From Cryptomeria japonica (lineage: Eukaryota; Streptophyta; Pinopsida; Cupressales; Cupressaceae), in the NCBI RefSeq assembly GCF_030272615.1, contig NC_081407.1, positions 270,229,870 through 270,293,869 on the forward strand: a stretch of 64,000 nt of DNA, read 5' to 3'. The translations under genes were made by a program, and so were the position numbers. The notes beneath the pieces were generated by a model. That model was given only the letters and a program-made list of their open reading frames with translations. It was not told the DNA's origin and did no database searches. Below are positions 1 to 13,114 of the stretch, piece after piece. Position 1 is the first letter of the stretch. The number at the start of each line of letters is the position of its first letter.

Positions 1-946
1 ATTTTGGTGATGTAATTTTGGTTGCAGTGATTAAGGCAGTAGATTCAAGGTTCAAGGCAGATTATCTCATGATCCTGATATCCGATGTTGATTCATGAGA
101 AAGATTAAAGGTCTAGTATCCGGTAATTCAGTTTGAGCAGAGCCATTTTGGTGTAACGTGTGTTGCGGATTTGTTGGGATGATTTTGGTGATTGGTTTCG
201 TGTTTGAGGTGATTGGGCCGACTTATGGGAAGCTTATTACCTTCTTGTTTTGGTCCGCATATGGATTTGAGGACGGATTGAGCCGACTTGGTGATGCATG
301 TTTCATGTTGCATGTTATGTAGTTTTTGGAAGCCGACATGGTTAATGACTCTTTTTGTTGGTGCAAATATAAGATCAATTTGGTTGATCATTTTGATATG
401 TGTTATGAGCAAGGGAAGTTTGTATGAGAGAATTTGCAAGTTTGGTGAATTTGATTGAAGATTTTGGTGGTCCAGTGTGTGACAGAGAAGAATGACAGAT
501 CAATTGTAGAAGATAATCTGAGCCTAACTGGAACTGCATTTTGGCATATGTAGATGCTATATTTCAGTTCACTCATTATCGTAATCATTTGTAATAGCCT
601 GTAAGGCAGTGAGCCTTCCTCTGGGTTGTAGCCCTTTTGTAATTGAGCAGTGAACTCTAAGTAGTGTGCCTGAATGCAAGTGCATTCCCCTTATGTAATA
701 TTATCACACTTCTGGCCATAGTATAATAAGTTTTCTTCCAAATCCCACCATGGTTTTTCCCTTTCCAGGTTTCCACGTAAAAATCTTGGTGTTATGGTTG
801 TATGGTTGATTGCTTTATGTTTTTACATTTCACTTTCATTCTTATGCATCTAGTGGTTTAAGAATCAGATTAATTAGTTTATGAAATACAAAACATTGAT
901 TCACCCCCCCCCCCCACCTTCCTCTCAGTGTTCATTGATTCCAACA
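1..946 (+). mobile_element. copia-type LTR, right-hand part
   Basis: This is the 3' portion of an LTR in plus orientation whose left part lies outside the window. It contains the block CCACCATGGTTTTTCCC followed by TTTCCACGTAAAAATCTTGG, which is typical of the downstream part of plant Ty1/copia LTRs, and it ends in CCAACA. The stretch around 600-900 matches, in opposite orientation, the LTRs of the copia element at 8080-14997: both have 'ttgggttgtagccc', 'gtgtgcctgaatgca' and 'gtgcattcccc'. A C homopolymer sits near 904-916. It may be a 3' LTR or a solo LTR; the missing left side decides this. Confidence 0.7.
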
Positions 947-1840
947 GCCTTATCCTAATCAATGCCATTAGTTTGTCAATGCTATCATATGTAGCATAGA
1001 GATAAATATTTTCTTAATGTAATCTCTAGATTTAACAAATAGTTAGGTTTCATACTTGTCAATTTATGACTTTCCTTCACCTTTTATGGACAACAAACAA
1101 TTGAATCTAGCAAACTTTCATTGATACTACTTGTCATGCATAGTCTGGTAACATTAACATTGCACATCAAAAAACTTGATATAAGCTCTTGAAAATATCA
1201 AGAATGTTTAATCTTTTGCTATATGGAGCATACAAAAAATGAAAGGAAACACACAAGTTATGAAATGTGGATAAGATTTAAATAAGCTCTAGGAACCTCT
1301 CCAATATCCAAACTATGTATCAAATACTCTATTTCATCTCTACAATGTGCCTTTCCAACCCACCTATGTGTTTCCTACACTTGGGTTATTTCTCTACACC
1401 AAATCTTAAAAAATTAGACTCAATTTGTGATTATGAGCCTATAAATGGATGAAATTCAAAGGATGGATTAAAAAATAGGATTAGATCTAATTTGAAGACT
1501 CTCATTTATCAACATGAAAGTGTTAGAAAGTGCACTTGAAAGGGTGCACGTTCTTGCATTTAATGTGAATGTTGTGTTTTTTGTTGTATGTATGACTCAA
1601 CATTTGTGAAATTTATTGATACCAAGTTGACTCTTAGTTTTTGGCTTGTGTAGATTTTTCTAGAGGATTTTGATTTTGTCTAATTTAAATTAGAATAACA
1701 GAAGTATGCAAATTTCATTATTTCATTTTCCTCACACCTTGAAGTTTACGTGAATCCTTAATGACTATACATCTCAAATTATGTAGCGATCAAATGCATG
1801 CATATAAAATAAACATTTTGACAGTCATGGATGAAAGTAA
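947..1840. other. AT-rich gap, nothing recognised
   Basis: No open frame of useful length, LTR edge, or similarity to the rest of the window was found here. It separates the left LTR from the conserved 3' flank of TNL-A. Confidence 0.5.
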
Positions 1841-2324
1841 ATATAATCTAGAAATAAGAATGTGATAATTTAGTATAAGAATAACAATCAAAACATCATG
1901 ACAAGATCAAGTATATTTATAGCTAATGATAGATCAACATAAATACACATAGATTACAGATAGTACTAAAAAATTTACTAATATTGTATCTAAAGATATA
2001 TAAACATAAAATTAGACAAAGACGAGATTTTAAATAAAGAAAATCTATCAATTAAACAACACATAAGATATATTGAACATTAATAATTTATAATAATTAA
2101 GAACTAAATATATAATAATTTTATTAAAAATAATATAAATTATATATTTATTTATAATTTATAAAATATTTAATAAAAAATTGAACTGCTTTTAAATTTT
2201 CATTTAAAAATAAATAAAAATATTTTACTTTAAAACTTAAAATAAACAATTAATCAATAATTTTCATTAAATTATTCAATTTAAAAGGGCCTATATACTT
2301 CCATTAAATCATTTGATAACCACA
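1841..2324 (-). repeat. conserved 3' flank of TNL-A
   Basis: About 480 bp that match the flank downstream of TNL-C (37620-38169). Shared words include 'taataagaatgtga'-like text, 'agctaatgata', 'gatagtacta' and the stretch 'aataatttataataatta'. Since the two genes share both coding and flanking sequence, this marks the downstream edge of the duplicated TNL unit. It is very AT-rich, and no clear polyadenylation signal stands out. Confidence 0.7.
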
Positions 2325-5300
2325 TTATGAACTTGTTAGAAGTGCCAATAAGTGGCAGCAACCCTCCACCACACTCTCATCTTCGCCCCTCACAACCATT
2401 CCTCTCTCCACTACACCATTCCGTTCTAGTCCCCACAGCCTTACTTTTTTTATCTTCGGCCATTCTGTGAGCCGCCGTTGGGTGAAGACACCTATCAATG
2501 TCCATTTACCCTCCTCCACCTTCCCTGAAACTACTGGTAAACTACCATTCCTAATATAGAATCCCATACTTTCAGAGACACAATTTAGAACCAAACACAG
2601 CATCATGGCATTGCCATCGGAGTTAGGGTTGAAGTCAAATTTGATGCTTTTATAAAAGTTGAATTCCTCGTGGACGACAGAGAGATTGGTAAAGGCTGAA
2701 GAACTCAAAAGAGACCCCGCACCAGCCACTGCCTCTGTACATATTATTACATAATCTGGCCATTTCTGTCCCCAAAAAAAAGGAAAGCCAACATTCATGA
2801 TGATAATGAGATAAACAAAAATTAGAATTATATATTTGTGGAAACAATTATTACCTGAATTGTTTGAATGCAACGCTCCACAGCTGATCTCTTCTTTGCT
2901 ACGAGATGTACCAAACTCAATCTTTGCACTTGCTCCCAACTTTCAATGCTTGACACCTCCCAACATTTACCTTCTATCACAAGCTCCTCCAATGATGTGC
3001 AGTGTCCTAACCCTTGTATCGTCTCAACTTTGTTGACCCCTTGTAGTGTAAATACTTTCAGCGAAGCAAATTTATCAAAACTTGGAAGCGTGTCCAATTC
3101 TGGGCAATGCTTTAGAATCAGGTATTGAAGATTCACCATGCTACCAATACTGATGTTCCTTAGCAATTCACAATCCCACACCGAGATATGCTCCACTGAT
3201 GTTGGTAGAGTGTCGACCTCTGATAATTGGTGATTACACTCAAGTGTGAGATCTTTAAGGTTCGGACAGCAGTCGTCAGAGATTGATATCTTTGACACTT
3301 TTGTTGTTGACAGAATTATTTCCTTGAGATTGCTCCAGAACTTAAAAGTAAATTCGCCGATTGGACAATTATTTATTTCTAGAGTCTGAAGATTAATCAG
3401 TTGCTTCAATGATTTTGGTGATGATTGCACTTCTAAATTTCTTAATACCAATCGCTCCAAAAGAGTAAGCCTCTCCATAGAGTCCGGCAAAGATTGCATC
3501 TGGACACACCCTTCATCTGAACTTATCTCCATCACTCTCAACTTGCTGAGTTGACCGATGTTAATTGGGAGCTCCCTTAAACTGGTCCCCACTAAATAGA
3601 GCTCACTCAAGGAAGCCTGATTTGTGATGTGACAAGGCAACTCCTTCAATTGCTCGCAATAATTAGAATTCAAATACTCAAGCTTTGACATGTTTCCCAG
3701 GATGTCCTATTGTAAAGTAAGACTCTGACACCCCTCTAAATCAAAATGTTGTAGGAGTGTGAGATGCTTACAAGAATCTGGCAACATCTTCAAGGCTTTG
3801 CAATAACTCAAATCTAGATGTCGTAGGTCTGTCAAATGGCCAAAACAGCTGGGCAGTGATGATAGCGTGTCACAATATTTCAACTGTAGGTGCTCCAGTG
3901 ATTGAAGACTACAGAATTCCTCTGGCAGACTCTTTACAGCGCAGTGAGACAGGGATATCTTTTTTAAATTCTTGAGATATCCTATGGACTTTGGAATACT
4001 TTGTAATTTCCAGCACGAAGAAATAATCAACACTCTTAACTCCACTGGAGCCTACAGCCAATTTTTAATTTAATAAAGGGAAAAATAAAGATTACAAAGA
4101 AATTAAATATACCCTAGAGGAAAGATTCTTACTTCTACTCCATCCTTCCACAAGCCTGCTATATTGTGGCAGCCATGAAGTTCTAAAACTCTTAGATTTT
4201 TTAATGACATCCATGATGGAAGATTTCTCTGAGGAAGTCCGGTGCAGCTAAGCAATGTCAACTCTCTTGATGATTTGGCAATGTGTAAATAGTTCCCATA
4301 CTTTTCTCCTACCACAAACACTTTCAATTCATAAGGGATTTTGAAGCCGCAAAGCCACATGCTTCTTTGCCACAAGGAACCAGGAAACTTGTGAACATCA
4401 TCCGTTGCTGTATTCAATATTATTCCTCTTATCTGGATAGAGAAAAGAAAAAGCATAAACACACAAACTAATAAATAGATTTTTTTTTTTAATATTTTAA
4501 ATAAAAAATTCAATGTCAGGATATCGAATTTTCTAGGAGCATAGAAAACAAATTATTAGCTATTTGGAAGCTGTATAAGGGAAACTTGTGAATGCCATTA
4601 ATTGTTGTGTTCAATATCATCCCTCTTGCCTGGATAGAGAAAATCAAAAGCAACAAACTTAAAATGGAACAACGTAAACATACAAACTGACCAACACAAT
4701 TTTTTTTTAATAATATGTTCAATGCTATTATTTCTAGCAGCATAGAAATCAAATTATTAGCCTCACCTCCTCTTGTTTGCTGATGTCCATAAACTGATCT
4801 GGAGACCATAAGCGATAGGGTGAAAGAGTCCTTGCAATATCCCTTCCTAAATCTCTGAGATGATCATGCATTTTTATCTTATTATTATTGTCCAGATCAA
4901 CAAGACATTTATTTACAAGGCTCTCCCAACCCCACTGACCACTCCAGCCTGATCCTTCCCATACTGCAGTGGCAGTCATCTTGTCTTGACCAATAAAGAA
5001 ACAAGATACATCCAAGAACATCTGTTTCTCCTCTCTGTCTAATGCATCGTAGCTTATTCTTAACCTATTTATAATATCACTGGGCAAAATTCTAGAGATT
5101 TTATGCGATAGCTCCTTCCATAAATCTTTATTAAAGCGACCATAAAGCTGAGCTCCAACTACCTTTAAAGACAAAGGTAACCCATTGCTAACATTTACGA
5201 AATTTTCAACAAGATCCTCATATCCCAATATAGGGGAAGGCTGTAAGAATGCATGCCAACAAAAAAGCTGTCTGGCATGAAATTGATTCATTGATTTCAT

Positions 5301-6537
5301 TTCGTAAATGCAGGAGATGTTGCAAACCCTGAGAACATCCTTATCCTGTGTCGTAACAATTACCAAACTCTCACGTGCAAGGCTATCCTTTGCCGGAAGT
5401 AAAGCCTCTAGTTGCTCTGGATGATCAACATCATCCAAAACAATGAATACAGGAACCGATCTCAAATAGTTAGACAGAATATTCTTCCCTTGCTCTATAT
5501 TGTTGAATGGCTGATGATTTACCTTGAACTTTAACTCCTCAAGGAGCTGTGTCTGCATTTCATGCAACTTGCATTCGCTTGCAGCATTTCTGATGTCAAA
5601 AACAAAACTGGAATTTTTCATGGATGAATATTTTTAATTATATAATTCTTTTGTTAGAGTGGTTTTTCCAGATCCACCCATACCCCAAATTCCCACAATT
5701 TGAACATGAGAATGAATCTTTACGAATTGACTAACTGTCATTTCAAAATCTGCTACAAGTTCTTCAAGACCCACAGGATATTTTGTTAGCTTTAATGGTA
5801 CTATATTTGTTACTTCCAATACACGATTCACAATATTCTTCAACACCCTTCGCTCCTCTCTAAACAATGGTGAAACATGATTTTGGAAAGAGAAAAACAA
5901 AGAATCATCATTACTAGGTAATGATTTAATCAAAGATAAGTATATATAAAATAGAGAAATGTTTCATGAAAGAGATCGTATATTAACAGATGTACAGAAG
6001 AAGGGAGAGATTAGGTGTTGCTTACTCTTCATTGTTGACGCTTTCGCCCTTATAAAATGAGACATCCCGGAGTGCCTTCTTCCACTCCTCAAGCTTGTCT
6101 ATATATCTACCCTTCTTTTCATACTCCGAAAAGGAATCTGCATAGATTCCTTTCAAATGGCGGAGATCTTCAGGTTGTACTCTGTAGAAAATGGGAATAA
6201 TAGGTGTGCCAGTCTTAAGCATAAAGGATAGCTCGGCAAGACACCATGGCGATTTCGCATATGTAGGAGAAAAAATCGCTACATGAAGGGAAGAACTAGA
6301 CAGTGCTTGTTGTAGTTCTGAAGGGAAGAAATCCCCTAAGTGAAGATCATGGGAATCAAGAAAGACGTTGAGACCCATTGAATGGAGGGCATTGTAGATA
6401 TCTGTGGCGAGCTTGTGTTTAACATCGGGTCCACGGTGATTAATAAAAACATTGCAGGGCAATGCTGATGAAGAGGATGTCGCACAAGTAGATGCAGATG
6501 GTGGAGCGAGCCCATCAAATGCATTTACAATCTCCAT
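2325..6537 (-). pseudogene. TNL-A: TIR-NBS-LRR immune receptor, two in-frame stops
   Basis: An intracellular immune receptor of the TNL class. Exons inferred from GT/AG sites and phase are 6026-6537 (TIR), 4767-5913 (NB-ARC), 4133-4432 (linker/LRR), 2855-4051 (LRR) and 2325-2765 (post-LRR), about 1199 codons. The TIR domain shows VFINHRGPD and SPWCLAEL, the latter with the glutamate conserved in NADase-active TIRs. NB-ARC has the P-loop GMGGSGKTTL, kinase-2 VFIVLDDVD, VIVTTQD (the usual Arg is Gln), GLPLSL and MHDHL. Stops interrupt it at 5634-5636, right after the P-loop where the paralogs read Lys, and at 3707-3709 in the LRR. Without read-through only about 263 residues (TIR plus P-loop) would be made. 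Intron 2 carries a duplicated piece of exon 3. The paralogs' TATA segment is missing upstream. The start is the ATG aligning with TNL-C. TNL identity is near certain; loss of full-length function is likely. Confidence 0.88.
4556..4763 (-). repeat. duplicated intron 2 / exon 3 start in TNL-A
   Basis: A roughly 200-bp tandem duplication in TNL-A. The 'gcatagaaa..caaattattagc' block at intron 2's start occurs at about 4539-4560 and 4740-4761. Between the two lies a second copy of the intron end and the first ~75 nt of exon 3: the acceptor is at 4630-4631 and the frame reads ARGMILNTT and HKFP, against RGIILNTAT and HKFPGS in the true exon 3. The extra copy then returns directly to intron-start sequence. 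This gives TNL-A two competing exon-3 acceptors. Confidence 0.75.
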
Positions 6538-7285
6538 GGAATCTGATACAACTAAATAATAACAGAGAGACAGAGAAAAGCAATGGAAGCAAGGGAGATG
6601 CTGAAGAAATCAAAGTACTCTACTTGGTAGTGCAGAGATTTTTTTAAAGATAAAGTAAACGAGTAGCGACCAAAACTTAAAAACTGATTAAATGTTTCTT
6701 ACCCCACAACAAAAGGAGAGTCATACGCTCAATTTCTTGTTTTTATGAGTGATCCAAATTAGGAGTCATACGCTTCTTCGTCACTGAAATGATGGGATGG
6801 ATTTTTAAACTTCGTCGAAGGCGACGTTGCATTTATCTCACTATTTTAAAAAAAAATCAAATTCCAAAGGTCAAATAATATTAAGTAACGAACTTGAACA
6901 ATGGCATACCAACCTGGATTTAGAGATACAATGTGAAAAGCTTTATCTGGTTTGACGAATGCCCAGTACTTAAAAAATCTCTTTAATCGTTTCAGATACT
7001 CCACTACGAATTTAAAAATATCTTAGCAAGTGTTCTCTTGAGGAAAGTATATACAAATCATAAATCGTACCAACCCCATGCGTGCTTATTTGGAACAGGC
7101 TACAATGGCATTACCTTTTTCCTTTGACTCTGCGGAATGATATTTCTCCCTTTTAAGTTGTGGAATTAACTTTTTGTTATAGATTTTTCAAATAAAATCA
7201 GTGTAATGTTGTGTTAATTAGATTTATTGATATTATTGTTGTGTCTACGTTATTTATGTATTCATATCATTCAATTTTTTTTATT
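6538..7285 (-). promoter_or_regulatory. TNL-A 5' flank (duplicated promoter region)
   Basis: The sequence upstream of TNL-A matches that of TNL-B (28474-29170) and the gene-less flank at 54480-55560. Shared words include 'catacgctcaatttcttgtt', 'gggatggatttttaaactt', 'accaacctggatttA' and 'caatgtgaaaagc'. Against TNL-C, the bases between 'gcagag' and 'aaagat' that hold the TATA motif are missing here. No other defined cis-element is claimed. Confidence 0.6.
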
Positions 7286-8079
7286 CAGTCAGTGAATTAT
7301 AAAAAATTTAGTACAAAGATGTTTATTTATTTCAAGTTCTAGGCAATGAATTCCCTCTATACCAAAATATAGAGTCATTTTGAATGATTCTAAATCTATT
7401 TCTCCAAAAAAAATTTATAGAAATTCTTAGCATGCACAAAGATATCGCGTTAGGTAGTTCTTAACAAAACAAATATTGACTACAAAGGAAATGCACCAAG
7501 ATTTGTCTCTCAGTGTTAGATGTTAATGGTACCCATGTAATTAGTTTTATCTTTTTATTCCTCTTTGATGGTAGAATTATTTGACGTCAAATTTCTAACA
7601 AACATTCTCTTACGCTACATTCATTGTATTCTAAAAATGTCTCTAGTTCCATTACTGAGATTTGTTCTTTAGTTACTAGTTCTTGATCCAATTTATAGGA
7701 ATTTCTTAAATCTCTTGAATGGTCATTGCAATGCTGGATTAAAGTAAATACTGGACACTGGTTAATGAAATCTAATTGAATTAAGTGTTCTTGATCATGT
7801 AGTATTTTTTATTCTTTTTTCAAATGACAATTTAAGATATGTTTTTGTAACTACTCTAATATTTCGATACCAAAAATTGTAAACATATTTTTATACAATA
7901 CTTTTCTAATTAAAAAAAATGTGACTTTCAAGGAAAATATGGATCTGATTTGTATATTGTCCAATTTCATCCATCATAGTTGATGATAAATGAAAAAATA
8001 ATTTGATAAGCACATATTTTTGTGTATTCATTGTAATTTTGAATCCATCCACAATATTATCCTCTTGACAAGTTAGATC
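7286..8079. other. AT-rich gap before copia element 1
   Basis: I see no gene, repeat edge or paralogous block here. It ends where the copia 3' LTR begins with TGTTAGCAAT. Confidence 0.5.
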
Positions 8080-9500
8080 TGTTAGCAATAAGGGAAAAAA
8101 CTGAGAGGGGGGGAGGGATGAATCAGTTTTCTCAAAATCTTTTCTTAACTCAAACATAATATCAGATCTAATAATTAACAATGGAAGCACAAATCAACAC
8201 CACATCAATAACACACATAACACCAATATTTTTGACGTGGAAAATCCGGTGAGGGAAAAACCATGGTGGGAACCTATCCACAATATGATGATACCCTATT
8301 AGAAGTATATGAAATATTACAATGGGGAATGCACATGCATTCAGGCACACTACCTAGAGCTCATTGCTCAAAAACAACAAAGGGCTACAACCCAAGGAAG
8401 ACTCGCTATCTTACAAACACATTCAGATTACATCTGGAAGATCATGAACTGAGAAAATAGGATCTCCTACTAACTATTTACAATTCTGATTAGGCACATA
8501 TTCTACTCTTTCACACTTCTTCGCACTGCTTCCTAGATTTCGAAAGATCAAAGCATTATTTGTACACATAGATACATCTACAACATACAACTACAAAGAT
8601 ATTATATTAATTTATATATATCATCAACCTATCTTTCAAGGTCGGCTCAACACACATCATAAATTACAAAGATATAACCATACACGCTACAATGTTATAT
8701 GCGGACCAAAAAAATGTTGGCTAAGACATAGTATAGACCAAAATCAACACCTTGAAAATGGAACACCTGCAGGAATTATGCCTTGAGCATCCGCAACATT
8801 CTACAATCACCATGTTGGCCAAGAACATGAAGAACACCACTAGATCCAGGAAAATTATCAATAATGAGCACAATGATCAATGCGGACCACCAACACAAAT
8901 AGGACATGATCTAGAAACATCCACAAGCATCATAAATTACTGCACCAAAACCACTTACTAGAATCTCTATCATCATTATACCGAACTTCAAGATCACTAA
9001 CTACAATGACTGTCAAAGTGAAAGATTCACTTGTAGATCTCCATATCATGAACCATTTGAATTGAGGACACACCAGAATTTCCCAAACACTCTGCCAAAT
9101 CTCTAAACTAAAATATTGCAACGCGGAGCAATGTAGAGCAAAATCTAGAACACTAATCAATATTGAATAACTAAAAAACCAACCACAATACCAAATCTCA
9201 TAACTCGATCAAATCTTCGTGCAAACCATTGAAACTTGAGTTGAATCAACTAGAGATAGTTATCTCAAAACCCTTTAATCTGCAACAACTCACCTACAAC
9301 ACATTGGCCAAACCAACTCACTGAATCTAACTGCAACACCAGAACACACAGAGTCCAATATGTTGACAACAATGACAACACATCACTCAGTCAATCCAAA
9401 CACATATTTGTGCATTATCCAAACAATATCACCCTTTGGCATTGATGGCAACATATGATATGAAAAACAATCAATGAAAAAGAAAGAACAACTCTCAACA
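8080..9500 (-). repeat. 3' LTR of copia element 1
   Basis: 1421 bp. On the plus strand it begins TGTTAGCAATAAGG and ends CTCTCAACA, giving TG...CA termini. It aligns with 13896-14997 over the first ~1.1 kb with many substitutions. It contains the conserved copia-LTR block (reverse strand) 'ccatggtttttccctc' then 'ttttccacgtc'. The short reading frames inside are not genes. Confidence 0.88.
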
Positions 9501-9514
9501 ATCTCCCCTTGGGA
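9501..9514 (-). other. polypurine tract of copia element 1
   Basis: On the element strand this reads CCCAAGGGGAGAT immediately before the 3' LTR, the expected place for plus-strand DNA priming. About 200 bp of untranslated sequence separate it from the end of pol. Confidence 0.75.
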
Positions 9515-9721
9515 TCTAGCATATGATCTGACAGTTTTTCACATAATTCTCTCCCCCTCTGACATCAATGCTAAAGGCACATTTGCAAACCATAGATCAC
9601 GCAAAATTGAACATTTGAACCACAACACTAACTACTCCCCTTGAGTAGCAACCACCACTCACCAATCTGGATCACAAGATATGACTGCAAAATCTACTAG
9701 ACTAATGCAAATCCATGCATC

Positions 9722-12700
9722 TTAGTTCTTATCGGGAAGGACAATCACACCTAGCTTCTCTCTAAGATACTCAAAAGTATCCTTAGGAAAAGGCTTCATG
9801 AAGATATTCTCAATTTGTTCCTTTGTAGATACATACTCTAATATGACTTCCTTCTCATTCACCTTTTCTCTCAAGAAATGAAACTTGATTGATATATGCT
9901 TCGTATTAGATTGAAACACCGGATACTTAGAAATGTTGATAGCACTTGAATTATCACAATATATAATAGTAGGCTCATCATAAAAAACTTTGATATCCTT
10001 TAACATTTGCTTGATCCATACCACTTGAGTATGATTGTAAGAAGCAACAATATATTGAGCCTCTGTAGTAGATAAATAAATAACATTCCACTTCTTACTC
10101 ATCCAAGAAACCAATCTCTTTCCCAAGAAAAATGCACCACTACTAATACTCTTTCGATCATCAACATCCTGGCCAATCAGCATCTGTAAAAGCACAAAAA
10201 GTAAAATCATTATCTTTAGGATGCCACAAACCAAAATCAATTGTGTCTTTCAAATATCTAAAAATCCTTTTCATAGCTATATCATGAGATTCTTTAGGAT
10301 CATCTTGAAATCTAGCAACAAGACATACATCATTCATAATATCTAGTCTAGTCTGAGTTAAATATAGTAATCCACCAATCATATATCTATGTCTAGTCTA
10401 ATTTTATTTAGGGGATTCATCATCATTTGTCAACTTACATCCAGTTACCATAGGAGTACCAACTAGCTTTGAATCATCTAAACCAAACTTCTTCAACAAT
10501 TCCTTTATATACTTGGATGGAGATATAAAAATATCTTTATCCAACTAAGTAATTTGCAATCCCAAAATAATTCCATCTCATAAATCATGGACTTCTCAAA
10601 CTCATTCTACATCTCATCAGTAAAATTCTTGGACAAACTGTCATTCCCTCCAAAAATAATATCATTAACAAAAACTTAAACAATCAAAATATTATCATGG
10701 TCAATCTTGAAATACAAATTACTATCAGCGGAACCTTTATTGAATCCAAGTTTTAGAAAATACTTATCCAATTTGGCATACCATGCTCTTGGGACTTGTT
10801 TCAATCCATACAGTGCTTTCTTCAATCTACAAACCATATCTTCCTAATCTATCAACTGAAATCCATCTAGTTACTCAATATAAACTTCCTCTTCCAACTC
10901 ACCATTAAGAAAGGGTGACTTGACATCTATTTGATAAACTTTGAAATCTTTGTAAGAAGCATAAGCAAGAAATAACCTCATAGCTTCAATTCTTGCCACT
11001 GGAGAAAAAGTCTTCTCAAAGTCAATTCCTTCCATCTAAGAATACCCCATACAAACAAGTCTTCATTTGTTCCTAACAACTTCACCTTGTTCATTCAATT
11101 TATTTTGAAAGACCCATTTAGTTTCAGTTACATTTTTATCCTTAGGTCTGGGAACGAGAATCCATGTATTATTCTTTTCAATCCAGTTATTCTTCTTCCA
11201 TTGCTTTAACCCAATTTTCATCGTTGCATGCTTCATTAACATCTTTATGTTCAATATTATAAATTAAGTAATATTCTTCAGCAATTCTTCGTCTAGTCAT
11301 CACACCTTTATTTTTATCTTCTATGATCTGATTTTCCTAACATGATTCAACCCACATACTTGGGAGTCTTAGGATTTTCTTGATTGTCAGAATCTTGAGT
11401 TCTTTATTCTGTACTAGCACTAGTCTCTCCTTGATTTTATGGCTTTTCTATAACAATGTGAATTAGATTCTAGGTCTGCATTTGCTTTCCTTTATCTAAT
11501 TTGTCATTTCGATCATCAGAACCATATCTGTAGGATTTGATCTTTCTCTCACTGGTTTCATCAACATTCACATTAGCACTTTCAACCATCTATCTCAATC
11601 TCTTATTATAACACGGGTAGGCCTTTCTCTTAGTATAATAACCAAGAAAAATTCTTTCATCACATCTAGCATCAAAATTTCCAAGATCTTCATCTCTTTT
11701 GATATAACATTTATTTCCAAAAATTATGAAATATCTAACTGTAGGAACATGACCAAACCATAGTTCATAAGTATTCTCGCTAGTTTCACCTTTCATATGC
11801 ACCTAATTAAGATTTTATACAATAGTACTCACAGCTTCTCTCCAATAGATATGCGAAATGTTTCCTTCCAACATCATGGTTCTAGCAGCTTCTTGAATTG
11901 CTCTATTCTTCCTCTCTACAACACCATGTTGCTAAGGAGTTCTAGGTGCAGATAATTGTCTCTTCACTTCATGCTCTTCACAAAATGCATTGAACTCACT
12001 GGAAGTGAATTGAACACCTCCGTCAAATCTTAGACACTTTAGCTTCAATCCTATCTTGGTCTCAACCATGGCTTTGAAAATATTGAACTTCTCCAAGGCT
12101 TCAAACTTCTCCCTTCAGAAAGTAACCCACATCATCCTTGAATAATCATCAATCAACAACATGAAATACCTATCTCCCTGCAAGATTCTCACTCTAGAAG
12201 GGCCACACAAATCAGTACGCACAAGATCCAATAATCCATTAGGACATACTATTTTCTTTTAAAATTAACTCTTGTTGGTTTCCCTAATTGACATTCCTTG
12301 CATATTAGATTAGTATTAGTAGGCTTTACCAACTTAGGAAGATCTCTCACTGCTTGAGTAGAACTTATCTTAACCATGCAATCAAAATTCACATGACACA
12401 TCCTTCTATGGCATAACCAACTTTCATCAATTTGAGAAATTAGACAACTTTTACCACCAGCATTCAAGTAAAAGATATTACCTATAGTCTTTGTCCCTAA
12501 TAAAATCTCAATCCTGAAACCACTTAAGATTCTACACTTGCCATTCTTGAATTGTAAATTATATCCCTTGTCAATCATTTGTCCAACACTAAAAATATTA
12601 TGCTTTAGACCTTCTACACACAAGACATCATCAATATTGTGCTTACCATCAAGGGAAATGGAACCTCTACCATGGATTATACTAGCTTTGTCATCACCAA

Positions 12701-12962
12701 ATCTTACTAGACCACCATCATACTTTTCCATACTCGTAAAGTTACTCTTATCACATGTCATGTGATGAGATCAGTCACTATCAATAACCCATTCATCTTT
12801 CTCTTCAACTTTAGCAGCTAAAGCTAATTTCTCCTCATTAATGCAGCTAGCAAAATTAGTAGGCACTAGATCATCTTCCTTAATAGCAATAAATACCCAT
12901 TCATCATCACCTAAATTTACTTTTATCAGATTCATCATCTGCCACACCTTCATCAGTAGCAT
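9722..12962 (-). pseudogene. copia element 1 pol remnant
   Basis: Broken polyprotein read from high to low coordinates. The protease region (12771-12962) reads WVIDSD then a stop then SHHMT, where the family has DSGCSHHMT, so the catalytic DSG is altered. The GAG-pre-integrase zinc domain (12249-12761) has CHRRMCHVNF and CKECQLGK. An integrase C-terminal piece is at 11590-11802 (YELWFG, KCYIKR, DERIFLGY). The reverse transcriptase start is at 11063-11254 (TKWVFQNKLNEQGEV). An RT end is at 10161-10382, and RNase H at 9722-10240 has RKSISSGAFFLG, TTEAQY and IIYCDNSSAI. Intervening frames hold stops where homologs have Gln, for example EEEVYIE-stop and MGYS-stop-MEG. It encodes no working enzyme. 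Confidence 0.88.
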
Positions 12963-13114
12963 AATAACATTTCTTCTGATATTTTGGCTTGTATGGCTTC
13001 CTAGGAACTCATTCTAAACACCTTGAAGAAAATTGTCCTATTTTATTACATGAAAAACATTTAAGATGCAATTCACCTTCATACTTGTCGACTCCTTTAG
13101 GCAATCTCCTCAAG

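Noticed and set aside
2836-3128. Plus-strand frames opposite the TNL LRR exons (also at 25045-26025 and 38720-38962)
   Set aside because: Antisense shadows of the LRR coding sequence; they recur in all paralogs because the coding strand is conserved.
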